Positions 9,244-17,975 are shown, counted from the stretch's first letter. The stretch: 64,000 nucleotides of DNA from Desulfoferula sp040751985 (GCA_040751985.1 JBFMFU010000065.1:1-64000), one strand, 5' to 3'. Numbers and translations are program-made. The notes: generated by a model from the sequence alone, not told the origin.

Positions 9244-9312
9244 TTCTGCCTGGGCCTGGGCCTCATCGCCGGACTGCTGGCCCTGGAGGCGATGCTGCTC
9301 GCCAGCCGCTAG
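9241..9312 (+). other. In-frame TGA followed by a readable last helix
   Basis: After TGA at 9241-9243 the same frame encodes FCLGLGLIAGLLALEAM and a short tail, then TAG at 9310-9312. This is a plausible last membrane helix. The TAG would overlap the convergent ABC gene's stop by four bases, the tight packing seen elsewhere here. The TGA may be a TGG (Trp) changed by mutation or sequencing error, or a read-through codon. Confidence 0.6.
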
Positions 9313-10031
9313 GCCGTGGCCGCCGCGGTGCAGGCCGCCAGGGCCGCCGCGGCCTGCGGGCTGCTGCCGGCCAGGCGGCCGTCGCGCATGGACAGCAGCC
9401 GGCCGGCGTAGGCCGCGCACTCCGGGCTGTGGGTGACCATGATGATGGTCATGCCCTCGTTGCCCAGACGCGTGAGCAGCTCCATGATCTGCTGGCTGGT
9501 GGCCTGGTCCAGGTTGCCGGTGGGCTCGTCGGCCAAGAGGATGGGCGGCCGGTTCACCAGGGCCCGGGCCACCGCGGCCCGCTCCTGCTCGCCGCCGGAG
9601 ACCTGGCTGGGCAGGCGCCGCTCCTTGCCGGCCAACCCCACCCGGCCCAGGGCCTCCCGTGCCATGTCCCAGCGCTGGCCGCGGCTCATCTTCTTGATGG
9701 CCAGGGGCAGCATCACGTTCTCGGCCAGGCTCAGGTAGGGCACCAGGTTGAAGCTCTGGAACACGAAGCCCAGGTACTCGCGGCGGAAGTCCGCCCGCTG
9801 GTTCTGGTTCAGGGAGTAGATGTCCATCTCGTCCACGAAGTAGCCGCCCTGGTCCGGGGTGTTGAGCGCCCCCAGCACCGACAGCAGGGTGGACTTGCCC
9901 GAGCCCGAGGGGCCCATGACGGCCACGAACTCGCCCTGCTCTATGGTGAAGCTCACCCCGGCCAGGGCGCTGGCCTCGGCCTCGCCGCTGCCGTAGGTCT
10001 TGCTCAGGTTATCCGCACGTAAAAAGCTCAT
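9309..10031 (-). CDS. ABC transporter ATP-binding protein (LolD/MacB type)
   Basis: ATPase of an FtsX-type ABC exporter or iron-uptake complex, 240 residues. Walker A is GPSGSGKST, the signature is VSGGEQERAAVARAL, Walker B is ILLADEPTGNLD, and the switch histidine lies in MVTHSPE. An in-frame GTG lies two codons upstream, but AGGAGGTG spans that position, so ATG at 10031 is the better start. It follows the permease and DUF2318 genes in one minus-strand operon with gaps of only a few bases. Confidence 0.93.
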   Translation of the reverse strand: MSFLRADNLSKTYGSGEAEASALAGVSFTIEQGEFVAVMGPSGSGKSTLLSVLGALNTPDQGGYFVDEMDIYSLNQNQRADFRREYLGFVFQSFNLVPYLSLAENVMLPLAIKKMSRGQRWDMAREALGRVGLAGKERRLPSQVSGGEQERAAVARALVNRPPILLADEPTGNLDQATSQQIMELLTRLGNEGMTIIMVTHSPECAAYAGRLLSMRDGRLAGSSPQAAAALAACTAAATA

Positions 10032-10040
10032 GACCACCTC

Positions 10041-11198
10041 CTACAGCGCCCGCAGGGCTTCATGGGGGTCCAGACGCGAGGCCAGCCAGGCGGGGTAGAG
10101 GCTGGCCACCACCCCGGCCGCCACGGCCAACATCACCGCGGCCCCGGCCAGGCCTGGGTCCCAGACTATGTGCCCGCCGTGGCCTTCACTGAACAGGGGC
10201 AGGGCCAGCTCGCCGGCCAGCAGGCCCAGCAAATAGCCCAGCAGCCCCGCGGCCAGGGAGAGCATCATTGACTCGGTGAGTATCACCCGCATCACCTGGC
10301 CCTGGCGGAAGCCGATGGCCCGGAAGATGCCGATCTCGCCGGTGCGCTCCTTGACCGAGCCCATCATGGTCACCAGCACCACCAGGCCGCCCAACAGCGC
10401 CACCAAGAGCGACACCCCCAGGGAGAAGCTGCGGAAGTGGGCCAGGGTCTGCATGCGGCCCTTGACCACGCTCTGGATGGCCATGACCTTGGCCCCAGGC
10501 AGAGCCCGGCCGATCTGGGCCACCATCTCCTCTATGGGGCAGTCCTTGCACAGGGCGGCCACCTCCACCATGGAGACCAGGCCGGGCTTATTGAGCATCC
10601 CCTGGGCCGCGGCCAGGGGCGTGAACAGGAGCTGGTCGTCCTGGGAGCCGGTGGGGGCCAGCACCCCGCTGACCGTCAGCTCCCGGCCGGCCAGGCTCAC
10701 CCGGTCGCCGGTTTTAAGGCCCAGCAGGCGGGCGGCCTCGGCGCCGGGCACCATCTCCTGCGGCCCCGGCCGCTGGCCCACGATCTTCCACCAGGGCTTG
10801 AGGATCTGGGCCGCGTCCCAGTCCACCCCGGCCAGGAGCACCGCCCGCTGGTTCACCGTCACCTTGCCCAGGACCATGGGCCCCACCGCAGCCACGTTGG
10901 CCGCGTTCTTGATGTGCTTGATGGCCCCCAGGTCGGCCTCTTTGATCTCCGTGGTCTCGAAGGAGAAGCCGCCCAGGCTCAGCCCGCCGTAGTTGAGCTG
11001 CAACTGGTCCGAGCGGGGGGTGATGAGGATGTTGGCCCCGTACTTCTCCAGCTTGTGGTTGATCTCCTCGGTCAGGGTCTGGGTCAGGCTCATCAGGGCC
11101 ACCATGGTGGCCACCCCGACCATCAGGCCGGCCAGCACAAAGGCGGCCTTGGCCTTGCGGCGCCGCAGGTTGAGTAGCGCGATGTCCTTGAGGGTCAT
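10041..11198 (-). CDS. FtsX-family ABC transporter permease
   Basis: Inner-membrane permease of 385 residues with the MacB/FtsX layout: one N-terminal membrane helix (about residues 18-40), a large periplasmic domain (about 45-260), then three helices. The family block GEIGIFRAIGFRQGQV lies before the penultimate helices. A Cys pair, CKDC (in VAALCKDCPIEE), sits in the periplasmic domain and could bind metal or be redox active. Campylobacter p19-type iron-uptake loci encode two such permeases beside DUF2318; here there is one. Confidence 0.9.
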   Translation of the reverse strand: MTLKDIALLNLRRRKAKAAFVLAGLMVGVATMVALMSLTQTLTEEINHKLEKYGANILITPRSDQLQLNYGGLSLGGFSFETTEIKEADLGAIKHIKNAANVAAVGPMVLGKVTVNQRAVLLAGVDWDAAQILKPWWKIVGQRPGPQEMVPGAEAARLLGLKTGDRVSLAGRELTVSGVLAPTGSQDDQLLFTPLAAAQGMLNKPGLVSMVEVAALCKDCPIEEMVAQIGRALPGAKVMAIQSVVKGRMQTLAHFRSFSLGVSLLVALLGGLVVLVTMMGSVKERTGEIGIFRAIGFRQGQVMRVILTESMMLSLAAGLLGYLLGLLAGELALPLFSEGHGGHIVWDPGLAGAAVMLAVAAGVVASLYPAWLASRLDPHEALRAL

Positions 11199-11202
11199 GG
11201 CC

Positions 11203-11787
11203 CTACCCCTTCTTGGCGGCGAAGTTGAAGTAGCGGCTGCCTTCCAGGATGTCGGCCACCTTGAGGATCACCTTGCCGCCCTCCACGCTGCGCTGCAGCG
11301 GGGCCGGGTTGCAGCCCCCGCGCACCACGTTGACCTGCACCGAGGGGAAGCGCCGGCCGCAGTTGGCGCAGACCATGTAGTCGCCCTCCTGGAAGTAGCC
11401 CTTGTTCTCGGGCCAGCACACGTCGCAGGCGTCGAAGGCGGCCCGGATCACGCCGTCGCTGCTCTTGATCACGAAGTAGCGGATGGTGATGCCGCCGGGG
11501 GCCTCGTACTTGAAGTGGCGGGCCTTGCCGTCGGCGAACAGGGCCGCGGGCAGCACCACCGCCTTGCCGTCCGGGCTGAGGTTGGCCGCCGCCGGGGCCG
11601 GGCCGCCGGCCGGGCGCATCCATAGGTAGGCCAGGCCGGCCGCACCGGCCAGCACCACCACCAGGATGGCCACCAGCAGGCCCTTGCCCGCCCCGCGGCC
11701 CTGGTTGTTCTGGCCCAGGACCTGGGCCTTCTTGTCGAGGGCGGCGCCCTGAGATTTCAAAGAGTTATCTTTCTGCTGCGCAGACAT
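11203..11787 (-). CDS. DUF2318 membrane-anchored cysteine-rich protein
   Basis: A 194-residue protein with a cytosolic N terminus, one membrane anchor (about residues 36-57) and a periplasmic DUF2318 domain. Visible metal or redox cysteines are CDVC, CANCGRRF and RGGCNPAP. DUF2318 is found with FTR1/P19 ferrous-iron uptake systems and FtsX-type ABC genes (Campylobacter Cj1660-Cj1663 arrangement), so a role in periplasmic iron or copper handling is inferred. It is the first gene of a three-gene operon with the permease (4-base gap) and the ATPase. Confidence 0.85.
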   Translation of the reverse strand: MSAQQKDNSLKSQGAALDKKAQVLGQNNQGRGAGKGLLVAILVVVLAGAAGLAYLWMRPAGGPAPAAANLSPDGKAVVLPAALFADGKARHFKYEAPGGITIRYFVIKSSDGVIRAAFDACDVCWPENKGYFQEGDYMVCANCGRRFPSVQVNVVRGGCNPAPLQRSVEGGKVILKVADILEGSRYFNFAAKKG

Positions 11788-11811
11788 GCTATTCTCCTGG
11801 CTAGTAGATTC

Positions 11812-11831
11812 CGTACGTACGAAAATGATTA
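11812..11831 (-). promoter_or_regulatory. Possible Fur box upstream of the DUF2318 operon
   Basis: Twenty-five bases upstream of the DUF2318 ATG, the minus strand reads TAATCATTTTC (11821-11831), ten of eleven bases matching one half of the Fur consensus. It abuts a perfect 10-bp palindrome CGTACGTACG (11812-11821). Only one Fur half is good, so this is a candidate that rests partly on the iron-uptake context. Confidence 0.35.
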
Positions 11832-11899
11832 CGCCGGCCGAGTTTCGGGCTCAGGGCGCAAGGGGGCCTGGGGAGCCGAGGGTCTCCCGGAGGGATGGC

Positions 11900-12250
11900 T
11901 TAGATGCGATAGGTGGCCAGGAGCAGGCGCAGGGGAACCGGTGCCCGGGCCCGGGGTTGGGGCGGGGCCAGGAAGGCGGCCTGGGGCTGGGCCAGTGCGG
12001 GCGCGGCCACCGCGCCCACCATTGCCGGCGGCAGGAGGCGCGGGCAGTGGCCCAGGCTCATCTGACGGCCGTCGCTGGGCTGCTCCAGGCAGCAGGGCGC
12101 CTGGGGCCCGCAACAGCCGCCATGGTGGCCGGCGGCCATGCGGCCCATGGGGCAGACCGGGGCCTCCACGGCCATTGCCAGCCGCGGCGCCGACCACAGC
12201 GGCAGCAGCAGCAACAGGCTAAGCCCCAGATTAATCAGCCTCCGCGGCAC
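11900..12250 (-). CDS. Small secreted cysteine/proline-rich protein
   Basis: A 116-residue protein with a clear signal peptide (RRLINLGLSLLLLLPLW to AMA). The mature part has seven cysteines, including CC pairs in GGCCGPQAPCCLE, and a Pro/Ala-rich tail ending PLRLLLATYRI. The GTG start at 12250 is supported by GGGAG five bases upstream. The layout recalls small periplasmic proteins near copper or mercury genes, but no family is recognised. It may belong with the DUF2318 metal-handling operon 113 bases downstream on the same strand. Confidence 0.5.
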   Translation of the reverse strand: MPRRLINLGLSLLLLLPLWSAPRLAMAVEAPVCPMGRMAAGHHGGCCGPQAPCCLEQPSDGRQMSLGHCPRLLPPAMVGAVAAPALAQPQAAFLAPPQPRARAPVPLRLLLATYRI

Positions 12251-12360
12251 CTACGCTCCCGGATTTGCAGGTACAATATTAGCCAAGCATAAGGGCGGCC
12301 CGCCTCAAAGTCAACCGGGCCGCTAGGAAATATAAGGCGGCTGGCCAAGGGAGTAGGAAT

Positions 12361-13140
12361 ATGCCTATCTTGCGGCACGGGGGGGTGGGGTTATTCTATG
12401 AGCTGGCGGGCCAAGGCGGGGTCCCCCTGGTGTTCATCCACGGCATGACCTGCGACCACACCTTCTTCGCCCCCCAGGCCGCCCACTTCGCCGCCCGCCA
12501 GCCGGCCCTGAGCCTGGACCTGCGCGGCCACGGCCAGAGCGACGCCCCCCAACAGGACTACCGCATCCCGGCCTTTGCCGAGGAAGCCGCCTGGCTCTCT
12601 CAGCAGTTAGGCCTTGGGCCCTTGGTGGCGGTGGGCCACAGCCTGGGCGGGGCCGTGGCCCTGGAGATGGCCTACCGCTTCCCCGGTCTGGTGCGGGCCG
12701 CCGCCCTGCTGGACACCACCGTCATCTCCAGCCGCCAGCGCACCGAGAAGATCCTGCCCCAGATGCTAAAGCGTCTGGCCCAGCCGGACTATCGCCATGC
12801 CTTCGCAGACTACTTCAGCGGCTTCTTCCTGCCCAGCGACGACCCGCAGATCAAGCGGCGGGTGCTGGACATCATGACCAGCGCTCCCCAGCACGTCATG
12901 CTCTCTTTGTTCGAGGCCCTGCGCCTGTGGGACGGCGCCCGGCTCCTGGCCCAGGCCCCCTGCCCCCTGCTCTACGTGGGCGCGGCCCAGCCCCTCACCG
13001 CCCTGGAGCTGTTAAAGGAGCACCGGCCGGACCTGCACACCGGCCAGGTGGTGGGCTCGGGCCATTTCCTTACCCTGCAGGTGCCGGACCAGGTCAACGC
13101 CATGCTGGAGCGCTTCCTGGGCCTGCTGTCGCCGGCCTAG
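12361..13140 (+). CDS. Alpha/beta hydrolase
   Basis: Alpha/beta-hydrolase-fold enzyme of 259 residues. The oxyanion region is FIHGM, the nucleophile elbow GHSLGG, a fold-typical block is LDLRGHGQSD, and the catalytic histidine lies in VVGSGHFLTL; the acid is not securely placed. No signal peptide, so cytosolic. It is followed after 14 bases by a DUF2064 gene and is probably cotranscribed with it. Substrate unknown. Confidence 0.87.
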   Translation: MPILRHGGVGLFYELAGQGGVPLVFIHGMTCDHTFFAPQAAHFAARQPALSLDLRGHGQSDAPQQDYRIPAFAEEAAWLSQQLGLGPLVAVGHSLGGAVALEMAYRFPGLVRAAALLDTTVISSRQRTEKILPQMLKRLAQPDYRHAFADYFSGFFLPSDDPQIKRRVLDIMTSAPQHVMLSLFEALRLWDGARLLAQAPCPLLYVGAAQPLTALELLKEHRPDLHTGQVVGSGHFLTLQVPDQVNAMLERFLGLLSPA

Positions 13141-13154
13141 GAGGGAGGAGGGCC

Positions 13155-13775
13155 GTGGCCGCGCCGGAGCGCCTGATCATCTTCACCCGCCTGCCCCAGC
13201 CGGGCCGGGCCAAGACCCGCCTGATCCCGGCCCTGGGGCCCCAGGGCGCGGCCGATCTGCAGCGCCGGCTGGTGGAGCGGCTGCTGGTCCAGGCCCGGGC
13301 CCTGGCCGCGGCGCGTCCCCTGGAGCTGGAGCTGTGCTTCACCGACGGCACGGCCGAGGAGGCCAGGGCCTGGCTGGGCCCCGGCCTAAGCTACCAGCCC
13401 CAGGGCTCGGGCGACCTGGGTCGTCGCATGGACCGCGCCCTGCACCGGGCCCTGGCCCAGGGCGCGGAACGGGTGGTGCTGGTGGGCACGGACCTGCCGG
13501 AGCTGGACCAGGCCATATTGGCCGCGGCCCTGGAGGCCCTGGCCGATCACGACCTGGCCCTGGGCCCGGCCACGGACGGCGGCTACTACCTGGTGGGGCT
13601 GCGCGCGGCCGCGCCGGGGCTGCTGACTGGGGAGCACGGGCGCAGCCTGGCCGCCCTGCGGGGCCGGGCCGCGGAGTTGGGGCTGAGGACCGCCATGCTG
13701 CCCGAGCTGAGCGACCTGGACACGCCGGCGGACCTGGCCCGCTGGCTGGCCCGACCGGACGCAGGTCCCTCGTGA
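13155..13775 (+). CDS. DUF2064/TIGR04282-type glycosyltransferase
   Basis: A 206-residue GT-A-like protein. The N terminus has FTRLPQPGRAKTRLIPALG, the nucleotide-binding pattern of DUF2064 proteins annotated as TIGR04282 arsenosugar-biosynthesis-type glycosyltransferases. The metal or substrate block is VLVGTDLPELD, followed by GPATDGGYYLVG. GTG at 13155 is preceded by GGGAGGAGGG. An arsM gene lies 4 kb away on the other strand, but nothing here directly links the two, so the arsenosugar role is only a family-level guess. Confidence 0.8.
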   Translation: MAAPERLIIFTRLPQPGRAKTRLIPALGPQGAADLQRRLVERLLVQARALAAARPLELELCFTDGTAEEARAWLGPGLSYQPQGSGDLGRRMDRALHRALAQGAERVVLVGTDLPELDQAILAAALEALADHDLALGPATDGGYYLVGLRAAAPGLLTGEHGRSLAALRGRAAELGLRTAMLPELSDLDTPADLARWLARPDAGPS

Positions 13776-13785
13776 AATTTCTGGG

Positions 13786-14598
13786 CTAACCCAGACCCTG
13801 CCCCTCCAGGATGAGGTTGGCCACCTCCTCGATGGGGCGGTTGGTCACGTCGATGACCTGCAGGCCGGGCAGGCGCGCGAACACCTGCCGGGAATAGGCC
13901 AGCTCTTCGCGGATCTGGCGGATGTCCGTGTAGCCCTCCACGGCCTGGCCTCCGTAGCGGCTGCGCCGGATCTGGGCCAGCTTCTCCGCCGCAATGATAA
14001 AGCCCACCTTGCGCGGCCGCTTGAGGCTGAACAGCTTGGCCGGCGGCTCCAGGCCCAGAATCAGGGGCACGTTGGCCACCCGCAGGTTGTGGTTGCAGGC
14101 CAAAAACAGGCTGGTGGGGGTCTTGGTGGTGCGCGAGACCCCGATGATGATCAGCTCGGCCTGGCCCAGGGTGGCCTCGCCGTTGCCGTCGTCGTGGCGC
14201 AGGGTGAAGTCGATGGTGGCCGCTAGGCGGATGGATTGCTCGCCCTCCACGAACAACAGGCCTGGGTGCAGGCTGGGGTCGGTCTTGAAGCGGTGGCTCA
14301 GGCGGTGTAGCAAGGGGCCCAACAGGTCCCACAGCTCGATCTTGCGCCGCCGCTTCTGCTGGTCCATGTAGTCGCGCAGGTGCTCGGCCACCAGGGAGTA
14401 GACCACCAGGCCCCGGCTCTCCTCGGCCCTGGCCAGGATGCGCTCCAACTGCTTGGTGGTCTTCACCGGGGCCAGGCGCTCGATGTGCGGCTCTATCTTG
14501 CGCGAAAACTGCACCAGCACCGCCTGGGTCACCCGCTCGGCGGTGATGCCGGTGGCGTCGGAGATTACATAGACCTGCACCGGCCGTTTGACCGTCAC
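13786..14598 (-). CDS. Bifunctional kinase/pyrophosphorylase (PEP synthase/PPDK regulatory protein, DUF299)
   Basis: Regulator that phosphorylates and dephosphorylates a threonine next to the catalytic histidine of PEP synthase or pyruvate phosphate dikinase. Its 270 residues match the family. It starts with VYVISDATGITAE, has the P-loop-like GVSRTTKTPTS and the family block NLRVANVPLI. GTG at 14598 is supported by GGAGG. A PEP-synthase-like gene lies at 20955-23546, but that protein lacks the normal C-terminal barrel, so the true target may be elsewhere in the genome. Confidence 0.93.
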   Translation of the reverse strand: MTVKRPVQVYVISDATGITAERVTQAVLVQFSRKIEPHIERLAPVKTTKQLERILARAEESRGLVVYSLVAEHLRDYMDQQKRRRKIELWDLLGPLLHRLSHRFKTDPSLHPGLLFVEGEQSIRLAATIDFTLRHDDGNGEATLGQAELIIIGVSRTTKTPTSLFLACNHNLRVANVPLILGLEPPAKLFSLKRPRKVGFIIAAEKLAQIRRSRYGGQAVEGYTDIRQIREELAYSRQVFARLPGLQVIDVTNRPIEEVANLILEGQGLG

Positions 14599-14614
14599 CG
14601 GCGCCTCCCTCCGC

Positions 14615-15094
14615 CTAGCGGGCCGGGGCCAGGGTGCGGCCCTCGCCCGTGAAGGAGATGCCCTGCTGGCCGGCGGTGCCCAGCATGATGGTCTGCAGCA
14701 GGGGCGGGTTGACCCCGGCCGGCCCTTGCCAGCGCACCAGGAAGCAGCCGCCGCGGTCATTGGGGATGATCTCGGCCCGGATGCGCCGCACCGCCAGGGG
14801 CGCCAGCACCAGGGGCGCGCTCAGGTGCTGCTTGTACAGGCGGCCCTGGCTGTCGTGCTGGGCCACCGAGAGCACCTCGATGGAGCGGGCTGGGTCGGTG
14901 TTGCGCAGGCTCAGCTTGGCGGTGAGGGTCATCTCCCGCCCGCGCTCATCCACCACCACCCGCTGGAACACCGGCACGTACACCGTCTGCGCCGGCCGGG
15001 CCGGCGCCGCGGCCGCCGCCCCGGCCCCCCAGAGGACCAGCAGGAGCAATAGCGCCCCCGCCCGCCCGGCCATGATCCTGCCCTGGTCGCCCAT
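14615..15094 (-). CDS. Exported DUF3124 protein
   Basis: A 159-residue protein of the DUF3124 family, function unknown. A signal peptide (about residues 9-32, ending AAAAAP) is followed by VYVPVFQRVVVDERGREMTLTA, a beta-sandwich opening typical of the family. ATG at 15094 has GGAGGGGCGC directly upstream; a second ATG seven codons on (15073) is less well placed. It is 16 bases upstream of the DUF299 gene and probably cotranscribed. Confidence 0.75.
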   Translation of the reverse strand: MGDQGRIMAGRAGALLLLLVLWGAGAAAAAPARPAQTVYVPVFQRVVVDERGREMTLTAKLSLRNTDPARSIEVLSVAQHDSQGRLYKQHLSAPLVLAPLAVRRIRAEIIPNDRGGCFLVRWQGPAGVNPPLLQTIMLGTAGQQGISFTGEGRTLAPAR

Positions 15095-15263
15095 GCGCCC
15101 CTCCTGCCTGTGGGTCCGTCTGCAATTATTCTTAGCACACCCCGGCCCCGGCCGTCTGCCGGCTGGCGCCGCCCCTGGGGCGGGTCGTGACATAGATGGT
15201 TTTATCTTCCGTCTTTCATCTGATATTATGAATGCTTAATAAGCCGGGCCATGCGGGAGAGGT

Positions 15264-16505
15264 ATGGAAGCGCCGTCGTCCCTCCAGCGCGCGGGCGAAG
15301 CTCAGCCCGAGGTAATGACCGAGCTGTTGGCCATTACCCAGGACCTGGTGAACACCCACGACGAGGACTTCCTCCTGGACAAGATACTGACTCGGGCCCG
15401 CCACTTCCTGGGGGCCGAGGCCGGCTCCATCTACCAGGTCAAGGACAACCGCCTGCACTTCACCTACATGCAGAACGACAAGCTCTTCGAGGGCAGCGCC
15501 GACCTGCGCCTGGACTACACCCTGCGCCCCATGCCCATCGACCGCGGCTCCCTGGCCGGCTACGTGGCCTGCACCGGACAGGTCCTGGCCATCCCCGACG
15601 CCTACCAGATTCCAGCCGAGGCCCCCTACGGCTTCAACAAGAGCTACGACCGCCAGTCCGGCTACCGCACCCGCTCCATGCTCATGGCCCCCCTGGTGGT
15701 GCGCCAGAAGCGGGTGATCGGGGTGCTGCAGATCATCAACGCCCTGGACCCCCAGGGCCGGGTGGTGCCCTTCAGCCCCCGGGACGAGATGCTGGTGGGG
15801 TTCTTCGCCAACGCCGCGGCCATCGCCCTGGAACGGGCCAGCATGAACCGCGAGATCATCCTGCGCACCATGCGCATGGCCCAGCTGCGCGACCCCCGCG
15901 AGACCGGCGCCCACGTCAACCGGGTGGGCGGCTACGCGGCCGACATCTACGCGGCCTGGGCCAGGGCCCAGGACCTGAGCCCGGAGGAGACGGCCAAGAC
16001 CAGGGACCTGATCCGCCTGGCGGCCATGTTGCACGACGTGGGCAAGGTGGCCATCAGCGACGTGATCCTCAAGAAGCCCTGCCGCTTGGAGCCGGAGGAG
16101 TTCCGGGCCATGCAGCAGCACACGGTGCTGGGGGCCCAGCTTTTCCAGCAGTCCACCTCGGAGATGGACCAGATGGCCCAGGAGATCGCCCTGAACCACC
16201 ACGAGCGCTGGGACGGCAAGGGCTACCCCGGCCACCTGCCCGACATCTACGCGCCGGGCGAGCTGCTGGGGCCGGGCAAGAAGGGCGAGCAGATACCCAT
16301 CAGCGCCCGCATCACCGGCCTGGCCGATGTCTACGACGCCCTCATGTCCCAACGGGTCTACAAGGAGCCCTGGCCCGAGGAGCGGGCCCTGGAGCTGATC
16401 CGCCGCGAGCGGGGCCAGCACTTCGACCCCCTGGTGGTGGACGCCTTCTTCTCCACCTACGAGACCATCCGCTTCACCCGCCTGCGCTTCTCGGACCAGG
16501 ACTGA
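15264..16505 (+). CDS. GAF/HD-GYP cyclic-di-GMP phosphodiesterase
   Basis: A 413-residue cytosolic signalling protein. Residues about 20-195 form a GAF sensor domain (FLGAEAGSIYQVKDNRL, then the IGVLQIINA strand). The HD-GYP domain follows, with the metal-binding HD at 257-258 in MLHDVGKVAI and NHHERWDGKGYP at 311-322. That matches the HH-x3-D-GxGYP signature of c-di-GMP phosphodiesterases, so it is probably active. No membrane segment. It is monocistronic; the hairpin after it belongs to the convergent gene. Confidence 0.9.
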   Translation: MEAPSSLQRAGEAQPEVMTELLAITQDLVNTHDEDFLLDKILTRARHFLGAEAGSIYQVKDNRLHFTYMQNDKLFEGSADLRLDYTLRPMPIDRGSLAGYVACTGQVLAIPDAYQIPAEAPYGFNKSYDRQSGYRTRSMLMAPLVVRQKRVIGVLQIINALDPQGRVVPFSPRDEMLVGFFANAAAIALERASMNREIILRTMRMAQLRDPRETGAHVNRVGGYAADIYAAWARAQDLSPEETAKTRDLIRLAAMLHDVGKVAISDVILKKPCRLEPEEFRAMQQHTVLGAQLFQQSTSEMDQMAQEIALNHHERWDGKGYPGHLPDIYAPGELLGPGKKGEQIPISARITGLADVYDALMSQRVYKEPWPEERALELIRRERGQHFDPLVVDAFFSTYETIRFTRLRFSDQD

Positions 16506-16516
16506 GCCGCACGGAC

Positions 16517-16548
16517 AAAAAACCGCCCCAGGGCGCGGGCCCTGGGGC
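16517..16548 (-). terminator. Rho-independent terminator of the 16571-17029 gene
   Basis: A 9-bp GC-rich stem (GCCCCAGGG at 16525-16533 with CCCTGGGGC at 16540-16548) is followed on the minus strand by six T residues (complement of 16517-16522). The orientation suits the minus-strand lipoprotein gene. Confidence 0.8.
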
Positions 16549-16570
16549 AATGGCGTTTGCGGGCCGGCAA

Positions 16571-17029
16571 TCAGGGAAGCTGGATGCTGTAGCTGCCGCC
16601 CGGCGCCAGGTTGAGCGGAAAGTCCTTGGCGTAGTTGGCCAGGGTCACCGCGATCTCTCCCTCGCCCCAGGTGCGGAACACGTAGCCCGTGGCCAGCAGG
16701 CGCAGGGTGCGCTGGCCCGGCGGGGCCAGGAACACCGCCTGGCGATCCAGGGGGTTGACCGGGCCCACCACCTGCAGCGGCTGGGGCTGGGCCGGCTTGA
16801 GCAGGGTCAGGCTCTTGTCGCCGCCCACCAGGTACAGGCCCCAGTCCCAATATACCCGCTCGCCGGGGCGCTGCAGCAGGCCATCGGCGACCTGGGCCTT
16901 GAGCTTCACCTGCACCCGGGCCGGGTTGGGTCCGGGGTCCAGAAACACCTGGCCGCAGGCGGCCAGGGACGCCAGCCACAGCAGCGCCGCCAGGCCGGCG
17001 GCTATTCTGCCCTTGTGCCTTGACGACAT
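16571..17029 (-). CDS. Lipoprotein of unknown function
   Basis: A 152-residue protein with a lipoprotein signal peptide: a basic start, a hydrophobic run and the lipobox LAAC at about residues 21-24. The mature part looks beta-rich (YWDWGLYLVGGDKSLTLL, RLLATGYVFRTWGEGEIAVTL) and has no further cysteines. ATG at 17029 has GGAGGAAGCG directly upstream. No family recognised. A terminator follows the stop. Confidence 0.7.
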   Translation of the reverse strand: MSSRHKGRIAAGLAALLWLASLAACGQVFLDPGPNPARVQVKLKAQVADGLLQRPGERVYWDWGLYLVGGDKSLTLLKPAQPQPLQVVGPVNPLDRQAVFLAPPGQRTLRLLATGYVFRTWGEGEIAVTLANYAKDFPLNLAPGGSYSIQLP

Positions 17030-17171
17030 GCGCTTCCTCCGGGGAGAATGCGGCCCCGCGGATAAAGGGGCCGGACGCCGGGGGTCCCTCCTCCGGCTCA
17101 TTTTTAATTATACTATGGCCGCAAAAGTAAAGGCGCCCAATCGCGGGGCCGGACAGCGGCCGCCGGCCGGC

Positions 17172-17975
17172 TCAGGCGCGGGGCTTCACCGCGCTGATGC
17201 GGGCCGCGGCCAGGTGGTTCTCCAGGCCCCGGCCCGGCGCCCACTGGCGGATGAAGCCGGCGCTGGCCGGGTTCAGCTCGATGGCGATATCGCTGAAGCC
17301 GGTCTCCTGCAGGATGGCCCGCAGGTCGCCCTCCAGCTCGGCCCCGGCCGCGCAGGAGGCCCACAGGGACAGGTCCTGCTTCATCTCTGGCGGCAGGGGC
17401 GCGAAGGCCACCACGTCGCTGATGGCCAGGCGGCCGCCGGGGCGCAGCACCCGGAAGGCCTCGGCGTACACGGCCCGCTTGTCCGCGGCCAGGTTGATCA
17501 CGCAATTGCTTATGATCACGTCCACGCAGGCGTCGGCCACGGGCAGGTGCTCGATCTCCCCCAGGCGGAAAGAGACGTTGGCCGCCTCCACCTTGGCCGC
17601 GTTGGCCCGGGCCCGGGCGATCATCTCCGGAGTCATGTCCACCCCGATAACCAGGCCCTGGGGCCCCACCTGGCGGGCGGCCAAAAAGCAGTCGAAGCCG
17701 CCGCCGCAGCCCAGGTCCAGCACCGTCTCGCCGGGCTGCAGCTGGGCCAGGGCCTGGGGGTTGCCGCAGCCCAGGCCCAGGTTGGCGCCCTCGGGCGCGG
17801 CCGCGATCTCCTGGGCCGAGTAGCCCAGGGCCGAGGATATCTGCTGGGGATCGACCCCGCCGCAGCAGCAGCCCGTGGGCAGGCTGATGTCCGGGCTGGG
17901 GCCGCCGCCCTGGGCCGCCCGGCTGTAGCGGTCGCGCACCGCCGTGAGTATCTCCTGCTGGCTCTTGTCCGCCAT
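17172..17975 (-). CDS. arsM: Arsenite S-adenosylmethionine methyltransferase ArsM
   Basis: Methylates As(III) to volatile or less toxic organoarsenicals. Its 267 residues are typical. The SAM site is VLDLGCGGGFDC. The As(III)-binding cysteines of ArsM are represented by the GCCCGG cluster at about 35-38, SNCVINL and WASCAAGAE. It lies 42 bases downstream of an arsR gene on the same strand, so arsenite induction is likely. No ars transporter or reductase is adjacent. Confidence 0.92.
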   Translation of the reverse strand: MADKSQQEILTAVRDRYSRAAQGGGPSPDISLPTGCCCGGVDPQQISSALGYSAQEIAAAPEGANLGLGCGNPQALAQLQPGETVLDLGCGGGFDCFLAARQVGPQGLVIGVDMTPEMIARARANAAKVEAANVSFRLGEIEHLPVADACVDVIISNCVINLAADKRAVYAEAFRVLRPGGRLAISDVVAFAPLPPEMKQDLSLWASCAAGAELEGDLRAILQETGFSDIAIELNPASAGFIRQWAPGRGLENHLAAARISAVKPRA

